A stretch of DNA of 9,081 nucleotides from Pseudomonadota bacterium (GCA_023458595.1 JAEWYT010000030.1:1-9081), one strand, 5' to 3'; positions 1 to 6,953 are shown, numbered from the stretch's first letter. Made by a program: numbers and translations. The notes: generated by a model not told the origin, from the letters alone.

Positions 1-1654
1 CCTCTATGTACACGTCATAGGCCCAGTAGCCGCGGAACAGGTCCGGGACCATACCTTTGACGTAATCCTGCATGGCGATGGTATAGACGGAGATCGCCAG
101 CGGGATGGCGGGAACATCCTCCGCAATCCTGCGCTGAACTTCTTCATAGATTGCCCGCCTGGCATCCAGATCCGTCTCGCTCCGTCCCTGTTCGAGCAAA
201 TCCTGAATGTCGTAGTGAATGTAATTCCAGGCGCCGGCTTCGTCAAAGTACACTGAAAGAACATAGTCGGGTTCGGGCGGGCGCGAGGTGGTCGCTCCGC
301 CGATGGCGATATTTCCGTCCGCCATGGCGCTGATGGCGACCGGGGTGTCCGGCGTTTCCAGGTTGAGGGTGACGCCAATATCGGCCCAATACCCCTGGAT
401 GGCGGTTAAACATTTATGTAGGATGCCCGAAGCCGCCCCGACTGGGTACACCGCCGTGACCTCGAAACCGTCCGCATAGCCTGCCTCAGCTAGAAGCTGG
501 CGCGCCTGATCTGGGTCGTAATTGTAGATTTGGATGTCCTCGGTATATCCAAAATCGAGCGGTCCCAGGAAGCTGTATGCTCGCTCGGCGACGTCCTTCA
601 AGAGTTCATCAATGATGGTGTCCAGATCAATGGCATAGGCCAGGGCCTGTCTTACCTTTACTTCGTTCAAAGGTTCAACGGTTGTATTCAACCCGATACT
701 CACCCGATTGAAGCTGGGAGATTGGACGACCGTAATATTTTCATTGCTCAGAAGCTGCTGGTAGGTAGTGGCGTCGGTGACCTCGATGATATCTACGTCC
801 CCGCTCTCCAATGCGACGGTCAGGGTGGTCAACTCTTCGATCGGGACGATGACGATACGCTCCAGCGTGGGGGGGCCGGCATAATAGTCCGGGTTGGCCG
901 TCAGGACGATCTCATTCGTCGGGTCCCAGGTCTCGAGCATAAAAGGCCCGGTTCCAATGGCATTCGTGGCAATGTCTTCTCCATATTCTTCAACCGCCTT
1001 CTGGCTGACGATAAAGCCCTGTTTCAGCGCGGCCAGCTTGTCCAGCAGGGGGATGTAGGGGCTGGAAAGGTTGATGCGAACGGTATAATCATCCACTACA
1101 TCGACACTCTCGATCAGGTCGAACTCGCTGGCAAAGATGCTTTGTGAATTTGGGTCCAGCACTCTTTCGATAGAAAATTTCACATCATTTGCGGTAAATT
1201 CTCCAAATCCCCGGTGCCATTGAACCCCCTCTCTCAGATGGAAGACATATTCCAGGCCGTCGTCTGAGATCTCCCAGTCTGTAGCCAGGTCGGGTTCGGG
1301 CAGCCGCGTGTTCCAGTTATAGCGGAGCAAACCGCTGAAAATGTGGTTGAGGATCGCATGATCCCACACCGAGCTGGTTCTATGCGGGTCCAGCATCTGT
1401 ACATTGCCGTTCAACCCGATGCGCAGGACCTGCTCGTCAGCCAGGTTTCCCCCCGCCCCTTGCTGTTCCTCGCCGGCTGTATCCTCTTCATCTCCTCCCC
1501 CGGTGTTCGGCGGCGCAGGTACTTCGTCAGTGGCTTCAGAAACCGGCGCTTCCTGGGTGGTGGCTGGAGTTCCGGGCGTACAGGATGCGAGCGCAAGGGA
1601 TAAAATGGCAGCGACAATCAGATAAACTCTCAAATTACGGACGATCTTCTTCAT
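1..1654 (-). CDS. Family-5 extracellular solute-binding lipoprotein of a Dpp/Opp-type ABC transporter (3' end cut by window)
   Basis: Ligand-capturing protein of a peptide/nickel/opine-type ABC importer, anchored outside the membrane. The frame is open from ATG 1654 to position 1, giving 551 visible codons with no stop, so only the extreme C-terminus is missing. The N-terminus is a lipoprotein signal: MKK, a hydrophobic stretch and lipobox LASC with Cys25 as the lipid-bearing residue. A Pro/Thr/Glu/Gly-rich linker follows to about residue 63. Family landmarks are IFSGLLRYN near the start of the mature domain, TANDVKFSIERV, AIGTGPFMLETW, and VRQALAYAID in the second half. The start is fixed by AAAGGAGG placed 5 bases before the ATG. 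It is second in a minus-strand unit, 58 bases after the hydrolase gene. Matching ATPases lie on the other strand and no permease is seen. Family assignment is firm; the ligand cannot be read from the sequence. Confidence 0.93.
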   Translation of the reverse strand, partial: MKKIVRNLRVYLIVAAILSLALASCTPGTPATTQEAPVSEATDEVPAPPNTGGGDEEDTAGEEQQGAGGNLADEQVLRIGLNGNVQMLDPHRTSSVWDHAILNHIFSGLLRYNWNTRLPEPDLATDWEISDDGLEYVFHLREGVQWHRGFGEFTANDVKFSIERVLDPNSQSIFASEFDLIESVDVVDDYTVRINLSSPYIPLLDKLAALKQGFIVSQKAVEEYGEDIATNAIGTGPFMLETWDPTNEIVLTANPDYYAGPPTLERIVIVPIEELTTLTVALESGDVDIIEVTDATTYQQLLSNENITVVQSPSFNRVSIGLNTTVEPLNEVKVRQALAYAIDLDTIIDELLKDVAERAYSFLGPLDFGYTEDIQIYNYDPDQARQLLAEAGYADGFEVTAVYPVGAASGILHKCLTAIQGYWADIGVTLNLETPDTPVAISAMADGNIAIGGATTSRPPEPDYVLSVYFDEAGAWNYIHYDIQDLLEQGRSETDLDARRAIYEEVQRRIAEDVPAIPLAISVYTIAMQDYVKGMVPDLFRGYWAYDVYIE

Positions 1655-1712
1655 CTCAACCTCCTTTGGCTTCCATTAATTCTGAGAGACTCGACCTCCA
1701 GGGGGATAGCTT

Positions 1713-2570
1713 TTACACCTCGATGCTCATCAGATCTTCACCGATATACACCTCGCCCGGAAATGACCGTTGAAGTGTTTCTCGAATTTCCTGCAAGATG
1801 GCCGGCTGGTCGGCATCCCTGAGAATGTGGTTGACCACCAGTTTGGATACCCCTGCTTCCGACGCGATCCAGGCGGCCCCGGCTGGGCCTGAATGGTGAT
1901 GTGCCAGCCCCATCGATTCAATAAAGTCATCCGTTCCGGAGCACTCATGAATTAACAGATCGGCTCCTTTGGCCAATTCGATCACCGCCTGCGTGGGAGC
2001 TGAATCTCCTGCCAGCACCATGCTTCTCCCCTCGCAATCCACCCGGTAGGCCAGGCTTTTCATATAGGGTTCTACGTGTTCCGTAAAGCAGGCGCTCACC
2101 TTCCAGGCCCCGGCGGTCATTACGCTCCCCGCGTGCCTGACTTCCGAAACGCAAATCTCCACCGGCTCCAGGCGCTTACCTGCCCGCATCTCCATTAATC
2201 GCTGAGAACCGGAGAGCCCGGTTCTTGCGCCGATATCCTGGTGAAAGACTCCTCCCTCCCCGAACAGGAGTGCGGACATCTGTGCGGTGCCCTCCGGCCC
2301 GATCACCTGCAGGGGCTCATGCCGGCCTAAATGCCAGGACGAGAGGACAAAAAGGGGATAATCTGTATTGTGATCATAATGGTGGTGGGTAAAGAACAGG
2401 TGGGTGACCGAAAGGGGTGAGATCCCTGCTTTTTGCAGCTGCCTGGTTGCACCCTCACCACAGTCGAACAGAAGGGTTGTATCCTCTATCTGGACGGAGG
2501 TTGCGCTTTGATGACGGTTGGGACGGATTAATCCTCCACCCCCACCGGTTCCCAGTAATACTACCTTCAT
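1713..2570 (-). CDS. Metallo-beta-lactamase-fold hydrolase, RNase Z-like
   Basis: A 285-residue single-domain metallohydrolase, probably cytoplasmic because no signal peptide is seen. The family metal ligands are present: H62-x-H64-x-D66-H67 (within THHHYDHN), H165, D189 in LAGDS, H226 in HHHSG, and H248 in VVNHIL. The N-terminal GTGGGG strand and the block AVIELAKGADLLIHE are typical of the RNase Z/ElaC branch. I see no clear counterpart of the long flexible arm used by true RNase Z to grip tRNA. Together with its place beside transporter and racemase-like genes, this makes a small-molecule ester, lactone or cyclic amide hydrolase more likely than a tRNA processing enzyme (inference). It is the first gene of a minus-strand unit with the binding protein. 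AAGGAG 8 bases before ATG 2570 supports the start. Transcription probably comes from the promoter at 2759-2787, leaving a leader of about 180 bases. Confidence 0.88.
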   Translation of the reverse strand: MKVVLLGTGGGGGLIRPNRHQSATSVQIEDTTLLFDCGEGATRQLQKAGISPLSVTHLFFTHHHYDHNTDYPLFVLSSWHLGRHEPLQVIGPEGTAQMSALLFGEGGVFHQDIGARTGLSGSQRLMEMRAGKRLEPVEICVSEVRHAGSVMTAGAWKVSACFTEHVEPYMKSLAYRVDCEGRSMVLAGDSAPTQAVIELAKGADLLIHECSGTDDFIESMGLAHHHSGPAGAAWIASEAGVSKLVVNHILRDADQPAILQEIRETLQRSFPGEVYIGEDLMSIEV

Positions 2571-2740
2571 TGTTCTGACTCCTTACGTAAATAGAATACT
2601 TATAAGCACTGGGGTAGCATGGATAGATCCACGAAGATTTCGTACTCGATCCTTCAGAACAAGAAACTTGCATTCAGGAGTTCTATTAAATTCGCGGGAG
2701 AGGCTTGCATGTTCCCCCGGGTTATGATAGAATTTATAAA

Positions 2741-2761
2741 ATTTGGAACACTGTTCCAAAT
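2741..2761. promoter_or_regulatory. Perfect palindromic operator, probably bound by the adjacent IclR-family regulator
   Basis: Two perfect arms, ATTTGGAACA (2741-2750) and TGTTCCAAAT (2752-2761), flank a single C at 2751. IclR-family dimers commonly bind short palindromes of the GGAA/TTCC kind, and a gene for such a regulator starts 221 bases away. The site overlaps the -10 element at 2759-2764 and covers the predicted start point near 2752, the classic position for a repressor. I found no second copy in the other intergenic gaps of the window. The palindrome is certain; the identity of the binder is inferred. Confidence 0.78.
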
Positions 2762-2787
2762 ATATCATAGTGAAAAATTCTTGTCAA
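2759..2787 (-). promoter_or_regulatory. Near-consensus sigma-70 promoter for the hydrolase/binding-protein unit
   Basis: Reading the minus strand, a perfect -35 TTGACA (2787-2782) is followed by a 17-base spacer and TATATT (2764-2759), which matches the -10 consensus at 5 of 6 bases. Transcription should begin near 2752, the middle of the adjoining palindrome. It faces the hydrolase gene and no closer promoter is obvious. The match is read directly from the sequence; activity is inferred. Confidence 0.8.
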
Positions 2788-2809
2788 CCATAAAATAGAC
2801 TTTTACTAT
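2781..2809 (+). promoter_or_regulatory. Candidate sigma-70 promoter for the IclR gene (upstream)
   Basis: TTGTCA (2781-2786, 5 of 6 consensus), a 17-base spacer and TACTAT (2804-2809, 4 of 6) point toward the regulator gene. The -35 overlaps the -35 of the minus-strand promoter, so the two polymerase sites would be back-to-back. The -10 is mediocre, so this is one of two candidates; it would leave a leader of about 165 bases. Confidence 0.4.
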
Positions 2810-2916
2810 CATCAAGGGGAGAAATAAGCCGGGTGAAAGCGAGAACCTTAATAAGCCTGGAAAAGCAGCCCTATCCTTTCAGGTTTCGCAACCGAATGTC
2901 AGAAAAGTACAAGATT

Positions 2917-2925
2917 TGGTATAAA
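2917..2925 (+). promoter_or_regulatory. Candidate extended -10 promoter for the IclR gene (proximal)
   Basis: TGGTATAAA gives a TG-n extended -10 followed by TATAAA (2920-2925), 5 of 6 consensus. No convincing -35 is seen at the usual distance, but extended -10 promoters often work without one. Start would fall near 2932, about 50 bases before the regulator's first codon. Confidence 0.4.
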
Positions 2926-2981
2926 TATTATGAAGCTGAATCAGCCCCACCTATGACCAGCAGCCTTACCATTCAGGACCG

Positions 2982-3761
2982 GTGACCTTTATGCCTCAGA
3001 AATTAAAAACACCGCTAAGCCAGACTTTACTTCTCGGATTAACGATTCTTGAATTGCTGGCAAGAGAACAAAAGGAAATTGGCGTGCGTGAGCTGGCCCG
3101 GAATCTGGAAATAAAACCAACTACAGTTCACCGGCTGCTGAAGAGCCTGCAGAGCAGGGGATATGTTGAGCAGAATGACGCCGGAGAATACTCGATCGGG
3201 CCTGCGGTCCTGCATTTGGCCCATTCTTATACCAGTTTGAACCCTATCGCAAAAATTGCCACCAAAGTCTTCGCCGCTTACCGGGATCGCTTTGAATATA
3301 ACTTTTACGTAGGCGGCGTTGGTGTTCAATTCGAATTAATTTATTTAGCCGTCCAGGAAAGCCAAGGCCCGATCAAAATTGTCGTCCAACCTGGAAGTAA
3401 GTTTATCGGTCTTCACACCACAGCTTTGGGTAAGGTGCTGCTGGCTTATCATCCTGATCAATATATCCACGAATATATTGATCAGGCCATTTTTACACCA
3501 TTAACCGATCGTTCAATTTGCGCGCCGGAGACCTTGTGGGAAGAGATCCATGGGATCCGTGAACAGGGGTATGCGATTAATAAGGGCGAACGCTTCAGTG
3601 AAATCGGCGCTGTCGGTGTGCCCATCAGGGATAGACATGGCCGTCTGCTGGCTTCATTGAGCCTTGCCTATCCTCAGAAGCTGGTCGAGTACGGGGAGAT
3701 TGATACCAACAAGGTCCTGGCCCTGGCCCGGGATATTGCCAGGGATATCGGGAATTATTAG
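2982..3761 (+). CDS. IclR-family transcriptional regulator
   Basis: A 259-residue DNA-binding regulator, close to the usual family length. Residues about 14-75 form the winged helix-turn-helix, with GVRELARNLEIKPTTVHRLL covering both helices and SIGPAVLHLA closing the wing. Residues about 80-256 form the effector-binding domain, shown by LHTTALGKVLLAY, REQGYAINKGERFSEIGAVG and VPIRDRHGRLLASLSLAYP. Family members bind a small molecule related to the pathway they control and repress or activate neighbouring genes. It probably acts at the palindrome 2741-2761 upstream. The start is uncertain: GTG 2982 has AGGA only 4 bases before it, while ATG 2991, three codons on, has it 13 bases before; neither spacing is ideal and the fold is unaffected. 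It heads the plus-strand genes, 99 bases ahead of the racemase-family gene's chosen start. Confidence 0.93.
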   Translation: MTFMPQKLKTPLSQTLLLGLTILELLAREQKEIGVRELARNLEIKPTTVHRLLKSLQSRGYVEQNDAGEYSIGPAVLHLAHSYTSLNPIAKIATKVFAAYRDRFEYNFYVGGVGVQFELIYLAVQESQGPIKIVVQPGSKFIGLHTTALGKVLLAYHPDQYIHEYIDQAIFTPLTDRSICAPETLWEEIHGIREQGYAINKGERFSEIGAVGVPIRDRHGRLLASLSLAYPQKLVEYGEIDTNKVLALARDIARDIGNY

Positions 3762-3849
3762 GGTTGTCCGGGGGGACCGACATCCAGGTCAGGTGCTTTC
3801 CTTGCTGGATGATCTTGCACAGCAATTTTCGTGGTTTTCAATTTGGGCC

Positions 3850-3854
3850 GGGAG
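3850..3854 (+). promoter_or_regulatory. Ribosome binding site that sets the start of the racemase-family gene
   Basis: GGGAG sits 6 bases before ATG 3861. An in-frame ATG at 3831 would add ten residues but has no comparable site, and family alignment begins at once after ATG 3861 (GFIIPSANTVMEPE), so 3861 is preferred. Confidence 0.7.
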
Positions 3855-3860
3855 ATAGTT

Positions 3861-4541
3861 ATGAAGCGGCGCTGCCTGGGGTTTATTATTCCATCAGCCA
3901 ATACGGTTATGGAGCCGGAGATCTATGCAAATTTGCCGGAGGGCGTCAGCGCGCATTTCAGCCGGGCCTACCTGGAGCGGGACGATGTAGAACAGTTGAA
4001 AGGCTTACGCACGGAGGCCATACGCTGCGTACGAGAGCTTCTCTCTGCCAGGGTCCATCTGATTGCGTTTGGCTGTACGACTGGCTCGCTGGTCGAGGGC
4101 CGGGAGTACGAAACAGGCTTACTGAAGGACCTTCGACGGGCCGGTGCACCCCTGGCGGTGTCCACCGCATCGGCGGTAATTGACGCCCTGCATGCATGCG
4201 GAGCCAAAGTCGTTTCCGTAGCTGCCCCGTATGAGGCGTGGTTAACCCAAAGAGTGGCCGACTATCTGGAGGGCTTTGGGTTTCAGGTCCCTGAGACGCG
4301 CTGTCTCGGAATAATGGATCATCGCCAGGCGGAAGTGACTGACTCGCTGGTTTACCAGCTCGCGCTGGAAGCCGATCACCCTGCGGCGGATGCGCTGTTT
4401 ATCTCCTGCACCAACTTTCCTACGCAGGCTGTTCTCGCAAAACTGAGGAGAGATTTAGGGAAGCCGGTGATCTCCAGTAATTCCGCTACACTATGGCGCA
4501 GCCTGGATCTGCTGGGCATTCCATCCGCAATCCTGTCGTAA
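3861..4541 (+). CDS. Asp/Glu racemase-superfamily enzyme, maleate isomerase / arylmalonate decarboxylase type
   Basis: A 226-residue cytoplasmic enzyme. It opens with GFIIPSANTVMEPE, the carboxylate-binding signature of the maleate isomerase/arylmalonate decarboxylase branch. Both catalytic cysteines of the superfamily are in place: Cys72 in AFGCTTGS and Cys183 in ISCTNFPT. In the family, two cysteines go with cis-trans isomerisation or racemisation, while arylmalonate decarboxylase keeps only the second; so isomerase or racemase chemistry on a dicarboxylate or amino-acid-like compound is favoured. No cofactor is expected. It lies between the regulator and the ABC ATPases on the same strand, suggesting it acts on the imported substrate or a breakdown product. 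The 126 bases to the next gene contain no clear terminator. Superfamily is firm; exact reaction is not. Confidence 0.88.
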   Translation: MKRRCLGFIIPSANTVMEPEIYANLPEGVSAHFSRAYLERDDVEQLKGLRTEAIRCVRELLSARVHLIAFGCTTGSLVEGREYETGLLKDLRRAGAPLAVSTASAVIDALHACGAKVVSVAAPYEAWLTQRVADYLEGFGFQVPETRCLGIMDHRQAEVTDSLVYQLALEADHPAADALFISCTNFPTQAVLAKLRRDLGKPVISSNSATLWRSLDLLGIPSAILS

Positions 4542-4667
4542 CCGGATTGGACGAAATGACCGGTGGTTAACGATCTGGCCCGCCTATCATGCCGGCAGAT
4601 GGCAAAGCTTACCGGTGCAGCAGCCCGCCTGTCCTTCAGGGTGGTGTGAACTGACGAGAGGGGTTCA

Positions 4668-5687
4668 ATGTCTCACTTATTAGAAGTACGCGGATTAGTG
4701 ACCAGGTTTTATACAAAAACCGGCGTTGCCAACGTGGTAAATGGGATCTCGTACACGCTGGATGCCGGTGAGTCGATGGCAATCGTGGGGGAAAGCGGCT
4801 CCGGTAAATCGGTCGGCGTTCTCTCTCTGATCCGCTTAATCCCAAGCCCCCCGGGGCGGATCGACGGCGGAGAAGTGATCTTTAAAGGCCAGGACCTGGT
4901 ACAGCTGCCGGAGCAAGAAATTCGGAAAATCCGCGGCCGCGAAATTGCCATGGTTTTTCAGGATCCGATGACCTCTTTGAACCCGGTGCTGACCATCGGA
5001 CGCCAGATAACCGAATCTCTGAAGCTCCATCTCAATATGACCGGCAATGAGGCCCGGGAACGCGCCATTGAAATGCTCGAGCTGGTCAGCATTCCCAACC
5101 CTGCCGGGAGACTGAAAGATTATCCGCACCAGCTCTCCGGTGGGCAGCGCCAGAGGGTTATGATCGCGATGGCCCTCTCCTGCAATCCCTCCTTGCTGAT
5201 TGCAGACGAGCCGACCACTGCGCTGGATGTCACCATTCAAGCCCAGATCGTCGAACTGGTTAAAGACCTTCAGAAAAAGTTCGGCATGGCAATTATCTGG
5301 ATCACACACGATCTGGGTGTGGTGGCCGGTTTAGTTTCAAAGGTGGCGGTGATGTACGCAGGGGTTCTGGTTGAAATGGCGCCTGTGCGAGAGCTCTATA
5401 AGCAGACCAGCCATCCCTATACCCAGGGACTGCTCTCCTCCATTCCCGTGCTGGATGCTAAGGAGAAGCAGCGCCTGGTTTCAATTGATGGGCTCCCGCC
5501 GGATCTTTTTCAAAAAAACCAACACTGCCCCTTTGCCCCTCGCTGCCGCTATGCGGTGGATCAATGTTGGGCGGAGAAACCCCCCTTGCTTCAAGTAGGG
5601 CCAGATCATTACTCCGCATGCTGGCGCTGGGAAGAGGTGCGCCGGAAAGCCGGCATGGGTTTGAGCAGAGATTGGGTAGCCCTGTAG
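4668..5687 (+). CDS. Dipeptide/oligopeptide-type ABC transporter ATP-binding protein (DppD/OppD-like)
   Basis: One of the two ATPases that power a family-5 ABC importer on the inner face of the membrane. In its 339 residues: Walker A GESGSGKS (41-48), Q-loop Gln98 in FQDPMTSLNP, signature LSGGQ (156-160), Walker B LLIADE (176-181), D-loop ALD (185-187) and switch His214 in THDLG. The C-terminal oligopeptide-transporter domain has the four spaced cysteines 287, 293, 300 and 318 that in some Dpp-type ATPases hold an iron-sulfur cluster. All catalytic residues are intact. GAGAGGGG ends 4 bases before the ATG. The stop is 9 bases before the next ATPase, so the two are co-transcribed and presumably form a heterodimer. 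The DppD/OppD label is by family; the substrate is unknown. Confidence 0.95.
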   Translation: MSHLLEVRGLVTRFYTKTGVANVVNGISYTLDAGESMAIVGESGSGKSVGVLSLIRLIPSPPGRIDGGEVIFKGQDLVQLPEQEIRKIRGREIAMVFQDPMTSLNPVLTIGRQITESLKLHLNMTGNEARERAIEMLELVSIPNPAGRLKDYPHQLSGGQRQRVMIAMALSCNPSLLIADEPTTALDVTIQAQIVELVKDLQKKFGMAIIWITHDLGVVAGLVSKVAVMYAGVLVEMAPVRELYKQTSHPYTQGLLSSIPVLDAKEKQRLVSIDGLPPDLFQKNQHCPFAPRCRYAVDQCWAEKPPLLQVGPDHYSACWRWEEVRRKAGMGLSRDWVAL

Positions 5688-5696
5688 AGAAGGCTT

Positions 5697-6707
5697 ATGG
5701 AACTGATAACCAGTGAGAAAATCCTCGTCCGCGTGCAGGAATTAAAGAAATATTACCCGGTAACCCAGGGAGTATTCCAACGCCAGGTTGGCGCAATCAA
5801 GGCAGTGGATGGCGTCAGCTTTGACATTTATCGGGGCGAAACACTGGGCCTGGTCGGCGAGAGCGGCTGCGGCAAGTCTACCACCGGGCGCGCCATTCTA
5901 CAGTTATATAAACCTACCAGCGGCTCCATCTTCTTTGACGGGGAGGATCTAACCCGGCTAAATTCAAATCAAATGCGCCAGATGCGCTGCCATATGCAGA
6001 TGATCTTTCAAGATCCCTATTCCTCCCTCAATCCGCGCATGACCATTGGGAATATTATTGCTGAACCTTTACTGGTCAACCGCATCGGGGATCCGGCGAG
6101 CCGTACCGATCGCGTTCAGGAACTTATGAACCTGGTGGGGTTGAACCCTTACCACATAACTCGTTACCCGCATGAGTTCTCTGGTGGGCAGCTCCAGCGT
6201 GTCGGGATTGCCCGGGCGCTGGCAACGAACCCATCCTTTATCGTTGCCGATGAACCAATCTCGGCTCTGGATGTCTCCATTCAGGCGCAGGTGATCAACC
6301 TTTTAGAAGATTTGAAAGAAAAACTGCGCCTGACTTATCTTTTTATTGCCCACGACCTTTCCATGGTGCGTCATATCAGTGACAGGGTGGCTGTGATGTA
6401 TCTGGGACGGATTATTGAGATCAGCGATCGCAGCGAGATCTATGACAATTCCCTCCACCCTTATACCCAGGCGCTTTTTTCTGCCGTCCCGATTCCCGAC
6501 CCCGACAAAGAAGCACAGCGCGAGCGTCTGATTCTTAAGGGTGATATCCCCGACCCGGCAAATCCGCCTTCCGGGTGCCGGTTCCACCCGCGCTGCCCGT
6601 TTGCAACCGAGCAGTGCGTAGTGGAGATCCCCGAGCTGCGCAACCTGGGCAGCCAGAGTGAGCCCCATTGGGTGGCCTGCCACTATGCCGAGCAGTTTGC
6701 CCACTGA
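5697..6707 (+). CDS. Dipeptide/oligopeptide-type ABC transporter ATP-binding protein (DppF/OppF-like)
   Basis: Partner ATPase of the preceding gene, 336 residues. Seen are Walker A GESGCGKS (54-61), Q-loop Gln105 in FQDPYSSLNP, signature FSGGQ (161-165), Walker B FIVADE (181-186), ALD (190-192) and switch His219 in AHDLS. The GESGCGKST and PYSSLNPRMT forms are characteristic of the DppF/OppF member of the pair. The C-terminus carries the C-x5-C-x6-C cluster (CRFHPRCPFATEQC) and a further Cys in VACHYA. AAGG lies only 3 bases before the ATG, a tight spacing that suggests translational coupling to the upstream gene. It is the last plus-strand gene; after it comes non-coding sequence and then the oppositely oriented rRNA operon. 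Confidence 0.95.
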   Translation: MELITSEKILVRVQELKKYYPVTQGVFQRQVGAIKAVDGVSFDIYRGETLGLVGESGCGKSTTGRAILQLYKPTSGSIFFDGEDLTRLNSNQMRQMRCHMQMIFQDPYSSLNPRMTIGNIIAEPLLVNRIGDPASRTDRVQELMNLVGLNPYHITRYPHEFSGGQLQRVGIARALATNPSFIVADEPISALDVSIQAQVINLLEDLKEKLRLTYLFIAHDLSMVRHISDRVAVMYLGRIIEISDRSEIYDNSLHPYTQALFSAVPIPDPDKEAQRERLILKGDIPDPANPPSGCRFHPRCPFATEQCVVEIPELRNLGSQSEPHWVACHYAEQFAH

Positions 6708-6749
6708 TCTCCCGCCCCGTTGCGATTGTGTGGTCTTCTGGCTAAATCT

Positions 6750-6810
6750 TTGTTATTTGGTTTTTTGGGAAATGCGCGGCGAAGCCGCACATTTCCCAAA
6801 ATAATAACAA
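6750..6810. repeat. Long imperfect palindrome with a GCGAAGC tip
   Basis: Inner arms 6763-6780 and 6784-6801 pair over 18 positions with one mismatch (C6775 against A6789) around the three-base loop GAA. After a small asymmetric bulge, outer arms TTGTTATT (6750-6757) and AATAACAA (6803-6810) also pair. The tip reads GCGAAGC (6779-6785), known as an exceptionally stable DNA mini-hairpin. No run of T follows on either strand in the place expected for a classic rho-independent terminator. It may serve as a transcript 3' end stabiliser for the ATPase operon or be a dispersed palindromic repeat. Confidence 0.65.
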
Positions 6811-6911
6811 GTCTTTGCTAATGAAAGATAATGGCAGAAAAAAGGTGAAAAGAACGCATCGGCGTGAACGACTGCCTGTTGGAGTTTAGCAATCTCAGCC
6901 GCTAATATTGG

Positions 6912-6953
6912 CAAACAACAAAAGCACCCAGCAATGGGTGCTTTTGTTGTTTG
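6912..6953. terminator. Strong bidirectional rho-independent terminator
   Basis: Arms 6912-6930 and 6935-6953 form a perfect 19-base-pair stem closed by the tetraloop GCAA. A GC-rich core (GCACCCA/TGGGTGC) is flanked on both strands by CTTTTGTTGTTT, so it can stop transcripts coming from the plus-strand transporter genes and from the minus-strand rRNA operon alike. On the plus strand the loop is of the GNRA class. Confidence 0.85.

Larger units (their letters stand above)
2571..2981. other. Divergent intergenic control region
   Basis: A 411-base gap between the minus-strand hydrolase gene and the plus-strand regulator gene. It holds the palindrome, one strong minus-strand promoter and two weaker plus-strand candidates listed separately. 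The core around 2720-2810 is AT-rich, unlike the neighbouring genes. The rest (2571-2720 and 2830-2910) shows no gene; short open frames there have no ribosome site or family resemblance. Confidence 0.7.

Noticed and set aside
530..1147. 205-codon plus-strand open frame
   Set aside because: It is antisense to the solute-binding protein gene, whose minus-strand frame carries clear family motifs throughout.
1713..2570. A genuine RNase Z that matures the CCA-less tRNA in this window
   Set aside because: The hydrolase lacks an evident exosite arm and sits in a catabolic context; the nearby tRNA with a CTA tail is coincidental.
2583..2768. Possible 61-codon leader gene upstream of the hydrolase
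   Set aside because: Its start codon lies upstream of the predicted transcript start and there is no ribosome site.
2823..2857. Direct repeat AATAAGCC at 2823-2830 and 2850-2857
   Set aside because: Only eight bases and unrelated flanks; not distinguishable from chance in AT-rich DNA.
3764..4183. 139-codon plus-strand open frame between the regulator and the racemase-family gene
   Set aside because: It overlaps the racemase-family gene in another frame; the latter has the conserved motifs and a good ribosome site.
4836..5309. 157-codon minus-strand open frame inside the first ATPase gene
   Set aside because: It is antisense to a fully conserved ABC ATPase and resembles no family.
6303..6704. 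133-codon minus-strand open frame
   Set aside because: Shadow of the second ATPase gene, with no ribosome site or recognisable domain.
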